From assembly GCA_030148625.1 (NCBI GenBank), contig JASBTC010000409.1, positions 1 through 9,069 of the forward strand: a stretch of 9,069 nt of DNA. The letters are read 5' to 3'. Shown one piece after another: positions 1 to 5,983 of the stretch. A program made the translations under genes and the position numbers. Source of the DNA: Sphingobium sp. (GTDB lineage Bacteria; Pseudomonadota; Alphaproteobacteria; Sphingomonadales; Sphingomonadaceae). Below the pieces are notes generated by a model, which did no database searches, was not told the origin of the DNA, and worked only from the letters and a program-made list of their open reading frames with translations. The number at the start of each line of letters is the position of its first letter. The stretch's first letter is position 1.

Positions 1-986
1 GTGATCGGGTCGACGACGATCCTGTCCTCACCGGTCTTGAGGTCGCGGAGCCAGAGCGCTGTGCGACCCGTCATCTCATGGCCGGCCTGCTCCACCCGTC
101 CCTCGGGAATGCGCCGTGCGAAGGCAAGCCACCGGCCGTCCGGCGACACTTCGGGCGCGAGTTCGGTCAGGTAGAGCGGGAACGGCCGTTCCGATGCCCA
201 GTCGCCGAAATACCGGTCCTTGGTTTCGGTGACATCCTGCACCTGCCGCGTCTTCAGGTCGATGCGCTGGATACGCCGGGGATTGCCGCCATAGGGTGAG
301 GTCTGGAAATAGACGAACTGGCCGTCGGGCGACACGCTCGGCCATTGATGGCGGTCGGCGCCGTTCCACAGGTTCGTACCACGCCAGATCTCGTTGCGAT
401 CCTCGGTGATGTCCGGGCGCCCGGAAATGCCGACAAGCTGCTCGGGCGCGCCGCCATCGACCGGCACCCGCCACACCGTATCGGTGGTGACGATGAAGCC
501 CATGCCGGGCCGTTGGAACCGGCGCGTGGCGACGATGCTCTGCCCATCGGGTGTCCAGGCCGGTTCCGCGAAGCGCGAATCCTGATCCGGGTGGAGCGGC
601 CGCGGATTCGATCCGTCGGCATCCATCAGCCAGAGATTGTCCTGCGAGCTGCGGTCGGAGACGAACGCGATCGTCCTGCCATCGGGCGAATAGCGCGGAT
701 GGTAGTTCACCGATATGCCCGACGCCTTTGTAAGCAGGGTCGCGGCGCCACCATCGGCCGCGACACGATAGATGTTGCCGAGCAGGTCGAATATGATCCA
801 GCGTCCGTCAGGCGATATGTCGGCGGACATCCAGGTGCCTTCGCTGACATTGAATTCGATCTGGCGGGTCTCGCCGCGCGGGACGGAAACATCCCATTTG
901 GCGTCGCTCGTATCGGCGGCGCGCGCATGGCCCGCCTGGGCAACCGCGATGGCGGCGAGGATCGGCGCGACGGATAGGAATTTCAT
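1..986 (-). CDS. TolB-like beta-propeller protein, probable amidohydrolase fusion (5' part, cut by window edge)
   Basis: The first 328 codons read without a stop to the window edge, so the C-terminal part is missing here. Residues 1-24 look like a Sec signal peptide (basic Lys2, hydrophobic stretch, ARA-A cleavage site), implying a periplasmic or surface protein. The rest carries repeated PD40/TolB propeller blades, with SPDGRW near 58-63, SPDGRT near 100-105, TPDGQS near 145-150, SPDGQF near 219-224 and SPDGRW near 281-286. The opening (KWDVSVPRGET, then EGTWMSADISPDG and FDLLGNIY) matches what I recall of roughly 1,000-residue proteins in which a TolB propeller precedes a metal-dependent amidohydrolase domain. 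The amidohydrolase part lies outside the window and is inferred. The ATG overlaps the TGA of the upstream monooxygenase (ATGA), with GGGGA six bases before it. A role in hydrolysing an amide or peptide-like substrate for this pathway is inference. A pure propeller or a propeller-peptidase (S9/DPP-IV-like) remains possible. Confidence 0.8.
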   Translation of the reverse strand, partial: MKFLSVAPILAAIAVAQAGHARAADTSDAKWDVSVPRGETRQIEFNVSEGTWMSADISPDGRWIIFDLLGNIYRVAADGGAATLLTKASGISVNYHPRYSPDGRTIAFVSDRSSQDNLWLMDADGSNPRPLHPDQDSRFAEPAWTPDGQSIVATRRFQRPGMGFIVTTDTVWRVPVDGGAPEQLVGISGRPDITEDRNEIWRGTNLWNGADRHQWPSVSPDGQFVYFQTSPYGGNPRRIQRIDLKTRQVQDVTETKDRYFGDWASERPFPLYLTELAPEVSPDGRWLAFARRIPEGRVEQAGHEMTGRTALWLRDLKTGEDRIVVDPI

Positions 987-2155
987 GGCATTTCCCCATT
1001 CACTCTTACGGATGCTTCAGCGTGGTCGGGCTGCTTCGCATCATAGTCGGACATAAATCCTGGATGACGGGATCGGAGGCGCTTGTCGGTCATGCGGCCA
1101 GTCCGGGTCATGTAATCATGCGCGAAGTCGAGCGGATTCAGGCCCATCTTCTCGCTGAAATTCTCATACCAGGAGAAGCTTTTTGCCGCGGCATCGCTGA
1201 GCAGGGTCACCGCCGGGCGCCTCAATTGCTCGAAGAGTTCCAGCATGCGCGGAATATCGCCGCCTGAAGTCGAGAAGACGTCGCCAAGCGCGATCGCGTC
1301 CTCCATCGCCAGGCGAGTGCCGGATCCGATCGAGAAATGGACACTGCGCTGCGCATCGCCCAGCAGCACGATATTGCCGTGCGTCCAGCGCGCATTCTGG
1401 ACCACCGGAAACTGGCGCCACGGCGAATGATTGGCGATGAGGCGATGGCCGCGCAGATCCTCGGCGAAGACATGCTCGATGAAATTCTGTCGCGCGTCGT
1501 CGGTCATCGCATCCAGCCCGCAGGCCAACCATGTGGCTTCGTCGCATTCGGCCACGAATGTGCTCATGTCGGACTGATAGGGATAATAATGGCCGACAAA
1601 GGAGCCGCCGCGAAAGGCGCGAAAGGCAAGAGCGGGACGGTCGAAGGCGAACTGGACGCCATACCATGCGAACCGGTTGGTCAGCATGTAGACCGATGTG
1701 CCGAATTCCTGCTCGAAACCGGCCCGCACCAGCGAATTGACACCGTCCGCGCCCACGACGAGATCGGCATCGAGATAGTCGCCCACCGCCTCGACACCAT
1801 GATCGAAGCACATTTCGACGCCCGCCTCGGCACAGCAGGACTGCAGGATGTCGAGAAGGCGCAATCTCGAAATGCTGCCCGCCTTCGCCTCGGAATCGAT
1901 GACGACCGACCCGGCCGGAACCGTGATGAGTTGCTCGCCCAGCATTTCCATCGCAGCCGAGATCTGGATGTACGACGCGGGATCGGCACGTTTGAGATGC
2001 TGCAACCCCTGGTCGGCGAGGACGACGCCAAAGCCATAGGTCGCGCCTTTAGGATTGCGCTCGAACACCCGTATCCGGGCATCAGGGTTCGCCTTCTTGG
2101 CGAGAATCGCGAAATACAGGCCGGCGGGTCCGCCGCCGATGATATTGATCTTCAT
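983..2155 (-). CDS. FAD-dependent aromatic monooxygenase, VioD / salicylyl-CoA 5-hydroxylase type
   Basis: This is a 390-residue cytosolic class A flavoprotein hydroxylase, expected to use NAD(P)H and O2 to add one hydroxyl to an aromatic ring. The N-terminal Rossmann dinucleotide motif GGGPAG is at 7-12, the DG motif (GADGVNSLVR) at 135-144, and the GD motif (LLGDAQ...HFSIGSGT) at about 264-280. The stretches IWYG/AWYG-like (163-166), MSTFVAEC (197-204) and GDAxxSxHFSIGxGT closely follow VioD of violacein biosynthesis and the N-terminal half of salicylyl-CoA 5-hydroxylase and anthraniloyl-CoA monooxygenase. Those CoA enzymes are usually about 770 residues with a C-terminal Old Yellow Enzyme-like domain, which is absent here. 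An open frame continues upstream to 2527, but Rossmann homology begins exactly at the chosen ATG, which overlaps the hydrolase stop (ATGA) and has GAGGG four bases before it. With an aryl ligase and a hydrolase nearby, an aryl-thioester substrate is the best inference. A free aromatic or indolic substrate is possible. Confidence 0.9.
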   Translation of the reverse strand: MKINIIGGGPAGLYFAILAKKANPDARIRVFERNPKGATYGFGVVLADQGLQHLKRADPASYIQISAAMEMLGEQLITVPAGSVVIDSEAKAGSISRLRLLDILQSCCAEAGVEMCFDHGVEAVGDYLDADLVVGADGVNSLVRAGFEQEFGTSVYMLTNRFAWYGVQFAFDRPALAFRAFRGGSFVGHYYPYQSDMSTFVAECDEATWLACGLDAMTDDARQNFIEHVFAEDLRGHRLIANHSPWRQFPVVQNARWTHGNIVLLGDAQRSVHFSIGSGTRLAMEDAIALGDVFSTSGGDIPRMLELFEQLRRPAVTLLSDAAAKSFSWYENFSEKMGLNPLDFAHDYMTRTGRMTDKRLRSRHPGFMSDYDAKQPDHAEASVRVNGEMP

Positions 2156-3429
2156 GAAGCCCTCGCGGCAGCAGGGAGGAACGCGCCGAATGTTTCGCCG
2201 AGCCAGTTTCGAATGGTTTCGCCGGCGATCAGTTGGCCGTCGACGCCGTCTGGGGACAATCGGCGGCCATGATGATCGCCGGGTATCGCCTCCAGCACCT
2301 TGTCGGACGATCCGATGGCGGCGAAGATCAGCGCGATGTCGGCGGGGAAGACGCAATTGTCCCCGGTATATTGGATGAGCAGGCTGGGTTGGCCGATCGC
2401 GGGCGCACACGGCTCCACCGCTGCCCGCGAGCTCAATCCAGACCAGGTCGACAGCCAGCTTTCCGCCGTGCAGATGCGCGCGAAGCCGATCGAGCCCCAG
2501 TTGGAAACGAAAGGGTCGGTGCCCCATAGCGACCCGAAACGGCGATCGGAGGGATCGAGCGTCAGATCGAAGCAGCGAAGGTCGGCATCGGTCCGCCAGA
2601 CCGTGATCAGCGGCGAATGCGCCGCATCGATGCGCGTGGCGCGATCGGTTGCGCCGGCCTTGAGTTTTCGGCGCGCGACGGTGCGGCGCTCGACAATGGT
2701 GCGCGCCGTCTGATCGATACGCGCGACACGAAGCGCCTGAGCGGCCCTGTAACGCGCCACGAATTCGGGCGAATAGCAGGGGCCAGATGGATGGGGCGGG
2801 TAGCCGTTCTGCTCCGAAAACGGATCGAGCATCGGCTCCACCGAACGAGGATCGTTTTCGTCGACCACGGACGGATCGAGGGCATTCATCAGCAGCCGCC
2901 CCTGGCCGGGATGGGGTGAAACCAGGATGACGCCATCGGGAACGGGCAGATCGGCGGTGGATAGCCCGGTCGGTCGGCCCGCCGGCGTGGTCGCCAGCCG
3001 ATCGCCGGGTGCGGCACCGGCTTGCTGATTGTACAGCGCATAGAGCCCGGCTCCGCCGGAATTGCCCAGCAGCACGATCTTCTCGAAACCGGCCTGCCGC
3101 AGGAATGCGAGCCCCGCCGCGACATCCAGCAGCGCGATTTCATGTTCCAGCCGGATGTCGTTGCCGGGCGACCGGGGCGCCTGCACCCAGACCGCCGCGC
3201 CGGCCTTCAGGATATCCGGCACCAGATAATGCGACACCAGCACTTCGCGCGGATGCATGAGGCACACCACAAGGCGCTCGCCACCGGTCGAGAACAGGAA
3301 GCCCGATGTTACGGCGCCATCGGCGGTCGAGAGGCTGTGGCTCGAAAGCGACATCCCCTCTGGCAGCCGCGCCGGATTCCAATGCGCGCCTCGCAGGCCG
3401 GCGGTAGCAGTGCGCCCCTTGATCGTCAC
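2152..3429 (-). CDS. Alpha/beta hydrolase with large internal insert, candidate aryl-thioester hydrolase
   Basis: This is a 425-residue protein with no signal peptide, so probably cytosolic. The nucleophile elbow GNSGGAG is at 122-128 (Ser124), following a beta strand (KIVLL). A likely catalytic acid is Asp357 in YTGDNCVFPAD, and a likely histidine is His386 or His387 in GDHHG, which gives the usual Ser-Asp-His order. Ordinary alpha/beta hydrolases are about 270-320 residues. Here a long stretch of roughly 180-340, rich in Arg and Asp, separates the serine from the acid and would form an extended lid. The start is GTG, fixed by a strong AAGGAG six bases upstream. The gene lies 126 bases after the receptor and ends in a 4-base ATGA overlap with the monooxygenase. 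That coupling suggests it acts on the substrate or product of the hydroxylase, for instance releasing a hydroxylated acid from its CoA ester. The specific reaction is inference. Esterase or C-C hydrolase activity on another intermediate is an alternative. Confidence 0.85.
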   Translation of the reverse strand: MTIKGRTATAGLRGAHWNPARLPEGMSLSSHSLSTADGAVTSGFLFSTGGERLVVCLMHPREVLVSHYLVPDILKAGAAVWVQAPRSPGNDIRLEHEIALLDVAAGLAFLRQAGFEKIVLLGNSGGAGLYALYNQQAGAAPGDRLATTPAGRPTGLSTADLPVPDGVILVSPHPGQGRLLMNALDPSVVDENDPRSVEPMLDPFSEQNGYPPHPSGPCYSPEFVARYRAAQALRVARIDQTARTIVERRTVARRKLKAGATDRATRIDAAHSPLITVWRTDADLRCFDLTLDPSDRRFGSLWGTDPFVSNWGSIGFARICTAESWLSTWSGLSSRAAVEPCAPAIGQPSLLIQYTGDNCVFPADIALIFAAIGSSDKVLEAIPGDHHGRRLSPDGVDGQLIAGETIRNWLGETFGAFLPAAARAS

Positions 3430-3435
3430 AAATAA

Positions 3436-3441
3436 CTCCTT
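3436..3441 (-). promoter_or_regulatory. Shine-Dalgarno site fixing the GTG start of the alpha/beta hydrolase
   Basis: On the minus strand AAGGAG stands six bases before the GTG at 3429-3427. It is the strongest ribosome binding site in the window and the reason for choosing a GTG start. The surrounding gap (3430-3555) shows no convincing terminator (no stem followed by a T run), so read-through from the receptor gene is plausible. Confidence 0.75.
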
Positions 3442-3555
3442 GTGATTGCTCCGCCCGGCCCGATCCGGAAGCGCGCGCGGTAATTCCCTGAAGCGACCGG
3501 CTCCGGAGCGTGACAGGCCATGCAGCGAGACGCTGGGCGCGCCCCTGGGCCCCGG

Positions 3556-5763
3556 TCAGAACCGGAAGCCCAACTGCACGCCATATGTCCTTGGCGGCGC
3601 CAGCAGATCGAGTTGGCCGAAGAAGCCGAGCGCCCGGATCACATTCTGCTTGTAGACCCTGTTGGTCAGGTTCCGGCCGAACACGGCGATGCTCCATCGC
3701 TTGTCGGCGGTATCGAAACCGATCCTGCCATTGAGAATCTCGTAGGAGTCCTGCTGGCCGTAACGGTCGTTCAGATTGTTGAAGGCAGTGAAGAACACCC
3801 GCGACTGATGGTAGAGATCGCCCTGGATGTACGCGCTGCCCGCCCCGCCGATTTCGCGGCTGTACTGGGCGGACAAAGTCGCCGCGAATTTCGGCGCACG
3901 CGGCAGCCTGTTGCCCGACAGATCGACGATGAGCGTTCCGTCGACCTCGCTGTTAGGCGAAAGGAAGCGCTTGTATTTCGCATCCAGCAACGAGACGCCG
4001 GCGCTCAGCCTGAGCCCCTCGACCGGCAGGGCCGAGAGTTCGAATTCCAGCCCCTTCACTTCGGCGGAAGCAGCGTTGCCGACCTCGGTCGTCGCGCCGG
4101 TTTCGGGATCGGGCGCCGGAAGCGCCTGGTTCACCTGGATGTTGCTATAGTCGTAGAAGAAGGCGCTCGCATTGAACCTGAGCTTGCCATCGAGCCAGGT
4201 CGAACGCAGCCCCGTTTCATAGCTCCAGATGGTCTCCGGATCGAACACGTCGCGCGCGCTCTCGTTGAAGCCGCCGGACTTGAAGCCCTTGGTGACCGAT
4301 GCATAGAGCATCACATCCTTGCTCGGGCTGAACTCGACCGCCAATCGGGGCGTGAACGAATTCCATGATTTGCGCCCCCGTTCATCCACCCCGAGCGACG
4401 CATCGGCGTTCACATATTGGATCGCCGATTTGCTCTCCCGGCCAAAACGCGCGCCGGCGGTGACGCGGAACTGCTCGCTCAGCGCATAGGTTGCCTGGCC
4501 GAAGGCGGCATATGCCTCGGACCGCTGATCGAAATCGCGCCCGATCGGGCCGTTGGAAAGCCCCAGCGAGTCGAACAGCGGGGTGGTATAGACGCCGCGC
4601 TCGCGCCGCTTGTCGCGAAGGTAGAACAGGCCCGCGACCCATTGCAGCGGTCCACTGCCTTCGCTGGAGAACTGGAGTTCCTGCGAGAACCAGCTGACCT
4701 TGCCACCATCGGTAAATCCGTTGAAATACGGAACCTCGGTACCGTCAATGTCGATATCCTCGGCCGCCTTGTTCGCCTGATACGCCGTCAGGCTGCGCAG
4801 ATTCACATCGCCAAGCCGCCAGGTGAGATGCGCGCTTGCACCATATTGCTTGAAATTCTGGACCGATCGCTTGTCCGAATAGATCACCATCGGATCATCG
4901 GGGACCGTGCCGGGGGCAAGCCCAAAGCTCGGCAGCAGATCGACCTGCGGCGCGAAGACGTTCTTGTTGATCTTGAATCCCAGCGTGCGGGAATCCTTTT
5001 CGTGGCTGTAATTGCCGATCAGCAGCAGCTCGACATCCTCGTTCGGGGTCAGCAGCAGTTGCGCGCGACCAGCCCAGTAGTTTTCGTCGTCGATGCGTGT
5101 GTTGAGATAGGGGTTGCGCCTGAATCCGTCGCGATCCGTGTTCAGGAACGTGGCGCGCAATGCCACCTTGTCACTGACGATCGGCACATTCACCAACAGC
5201 CGTTCGCGAAGGCGATCGAAGTTTCCGATCTCGAGGTCGCCCTCAAGCTCGAAATCCATGGTCGGCCGCTGGGTGATGATGTTCACCACGCCGGCGGTGG
5301 CATTGCGGCCATAAAGCGTGCCTTGCGGCCCCTTGAGCACTTCGACGCGATCGACGCCGAGGAATTCCTGGAGCGCTGCCTGGGTGGTGACCTGGTAGAC
5401 GCCGTCGACATGGACCGCGACGCTTTGATCGCCGCCGAAATTCGTGCCGACACCGCGCACATAGATCTGCGCTGTGGCGGTGTTGGTAGAGACCGCCACG
5501 CCCGGCGCGATCAGTTGCAGGTCCAGCGTGCTTTCGACGCCGGCCTCCTTGAGCGCATCCCCCGTCATCGCGACGATCGAAAGCGGCGTTTTCTGAATCG
5601 AGGAAGAGCGACGCTCGGCGGTCACGACAATGTCGCCAAGGCCGGGATCGGCGGCGGCTTCGGTCGCCGATTGATCGGCATCGGCCTGCGCCAGAGCGCT
5701 CGAGGACATGACGGCGATCGCGATCGCGCTCGAGCAGACCCACGTCCTTTTGAAATGTCGCAT
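3556..5763 (-). CDS. TonB-dependent outer-membrane receptor
   Basis: This is a 735-residue outer-membrane active transporter that would import a substrate using TonB-ExbBD energy. Residues 1-25 form a Sec signal peptide (HFKR, hydrophobic core, cleavage after SSALA). A TonB-box-like DIVVTA lies at 44-49. The plug domain runs from about 58 to 167, with YVRGVG near 101-106, a VDG motif near 119-121 and the diagnostic VEVLKGPQGTLYGRNATAGVVNIIT near 140-164. The rest is a 22-strand-type barrel rich in alternating aromatic strands, and it ends in YGVQLGFRF with the C-terminal Phe expected for barrel insertion. The frame is open back to an ATG at 5832, but the signal peptide and a GGGGGAG site four bases upstream favour 5763. 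Neighbouring aromatic catabolic genes point to uptake of an aromatic compound, as is common for sphingomonad receptors. A siderophore substrate is not excluded. It is the first gene of its own transcription unit, behind a promoter that overlaps two inverted repeats. Confidence 0.95.
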   Translation of the reverse strand: MRHFKRTWVCSSAIAIAVMSSSALAQADADQSATEAAADPGLGDIVVTAERRSSSIQKTPLSIVAMTGDALKEAGVESTLDLQLIAPGVAVSTNTATAQIYVRGVGTNFGGDQSVAVHVDGVYQVTTQAALQEFLGVDRVEVLKGPQGTLYGRNATAGVVNIITQRPTMDFELEGDLEIGNFDRLRERLLVNVPIVSDKVALRATFLNTDRDGFRRNPYLNTRIDDENYWAGRAQLLLTPNEDVELLLIGNYSHEKDSRTLGFKINKNVFAPQVDLLPSFGLAPGTVPDDPMVIYSDKRSVQNFKQYGASAHLTWRLGDVNLRSLTAYQANKAAEDIDIDGTEVPYFNGFTDGGKVSWFSQELQFSSEGSGPLQWVAGLFYLRDKRRERGVYTTPLFDSLGLSNGPIGRDFDQRSEAYAAFGQATYALSEQFRVTAGARFGRESKSAIQYVNADASLGVDERGRKSWNSFTPRLAVEFSPSKDVMLYASVTKGFKSGGFNESARDVFDPETIWSYETGLRSTWLDGKLRFNASAFFYDYSNIQVNQALPAPDPETGATTEVGNAASAEVKGLEFELSALPVEGLRLSAGVSLLDAKYKRFLSPNSEVDGTLIVDLSGNRLPRAPKFAATLSAQYSREIGGAGSAYIQGDLYHQSRVFFTAFNNLNDRYGQQDSYEILNGRIGFDTADKRWSIAVFGRNLTNRVYKQNVIRALGFFGQLDLLAPPRTYGVQLGFRF

Positions 5764-5793
5764 CTGGCTCCCCCTTTTTCTCGTATCGGACTT

Positions 5794-5815
5794 TAGTGTT
5801 GATAATCTGACACTA
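5794..5815. promoter_or_regulatory. Inverted repeat, probable repressor operator
   Basis: TAGTGT (5794-5799) and ACACTA (5810-5815) are perfect inverted half-sites separated by ten bases. The element covers the predicted -10 region and part of the spacer of the receptor promoter, where a bound dimer would block RNA polymerase. The 16-base centre-to-centre spacing puts the two half-sites about one and a half helical turns apart. That is compatible with several one-component regulator families, so no family is assigned. No regulator gene is present in the window. Confidence 0.5.
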
Positions 5816-5832
5816 GAGTTGATTCGAGTCAA
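5802..5832 (-). promoter_or_regulatory. Candidate promoter for the receptor-hydrolase-monooxygenase operon
   Basis: Reading the minus strand, TTGACT (5832-5827) matches the -35 consensus at five of six positions. GATTAT (5807-5802) matches the -10 consensus at four of six, with a 19-base spacer that is slightly long. The receptor ATG is 38 bases further on. This stretch is AT-rich in an otherwise GC-rich window. The hexamers are by eye, and the exact -10 could be shifted by a few bases. Confidence 0.5.
5819..5832. promoter_or_regulatory. Second inverted repeat, overlapping the -35 element
   Basis: The plus strand reads TTGATTCGAGTCAA, in which 12 of 14 positions are palindromic around a central TCGA. 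It includes the whole predicted -35 hexamer of the receptor promoter and starts three bases after the TAGTGT/ACACTA element. It may be a second operator or a separate regulator's site. It could also be a chance effect of a TTGA-containing -35 box. Confidence 0.35.
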
Positions 5833-5874
5833 ATGGAAATCCGATCACGCGGCATTGCATGTCCACAAGTCAGG

Positions 5875-5888
5875 TTTTCCGGGGAAAA
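5875..5888. repeat. Short AT/GC palindrome in the receptor upstream region
   Basis: TTTTCC and GGAAAA flank a GG, forming a 14-base near-palindrome about 110 bases upstream of the receptor ATG and about 45 bases upstream of its predicted -35. It could be an upstream activator site or part of a weak hairpin. Nothing else supports a function. Confidence 0.25.
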
Positions 5889-5915
5889 ATGATGGCCGGC
5901 AGGCAGGCACGCATC

Positions 5916-5955
5916 AAAAAGCAGAACGGCGAGCCCGCTTTCGCGCACCCGCCGT
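5916..5955 (-). terminator. Rho-independent terminator-like hairpin after the ligase gene
   Basis: On the minus strand, ACGGCG (5955-5950) pairs with CGCCGT (5931-5926). The inner seven-base arms pair through GC and GU pairs with a single G-G mismatch, closing on a GAAA tetraloop. The stem is about 13 pairs long, and a five-T run (5920-5916) follows after a short TCTGC spacer. The hairpin begins 28 bases after the ligase stop. It probably ends the aminotransferase-ligase transcript and separates it from the receptor operon. The gap before the T run makes the strength uncertain. Confidence 0.6.
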
Positions 5956-5983
5956 CCTCGCATGTCCATGATTGGATCGGTCG

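Noticed and set aside
345..977. 210-residue open frame on the plus strand opposite the propeller protein
   Set aside because: The minus strand reads through repeated SPDG propeller blades with a signal peptide, whereas the plus frame has no family features.
983..2155. Violacein-type pigment pathway based on VioD similarity
   Set aside because: None of VioA, VioB, VioC or VioE is seen nearby, and VioD shares its fold with the CoA-type hydroxylases, so the similarity alone does not indicate violacein.
1337..2272. 311-residue open frame on the plus strand, antisense to the monooxygenase
   Set aside because: It has no recognisable motif and lies opposite a clear flavoprotein. It also crosses the hydrolase-monooxygenase junction, as expected for chance openness.
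2156..2527. N-terminal extension of the monooxygenase frame
   Set aside because: This part lies wholly inside the hydrolase gene in another frame, has low-complexity Arg-rich translation, and precedes a Rossmann motif that normally sits at the N-terminus.
3535..3544. GGGCGCGCCC palindrome just downstream of the receptor stop, as a terminator
   Set aside because: It is a continuous palindrome with no loop room, and no T run follows on the minus strand. GC-rich palindromes of this size are common in such genomes.
4417..5796. 459-residue open frame on the plus strand, antisense to the receptor gene
   Set aside because: It is the complementary-frame shadow common in GC-rich coding DNA. It shows no recognisable domain, while the opposite strand is an unambiguous TonB-dependent receptor.
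5764..5832. Longer receptor start at ATG 5832
   Set aside because: It would place 23 polar, basic residues before a clean signal peptide and would overlap the predicted promoter, whereas ATG 5763 has a GGGGGAG site.
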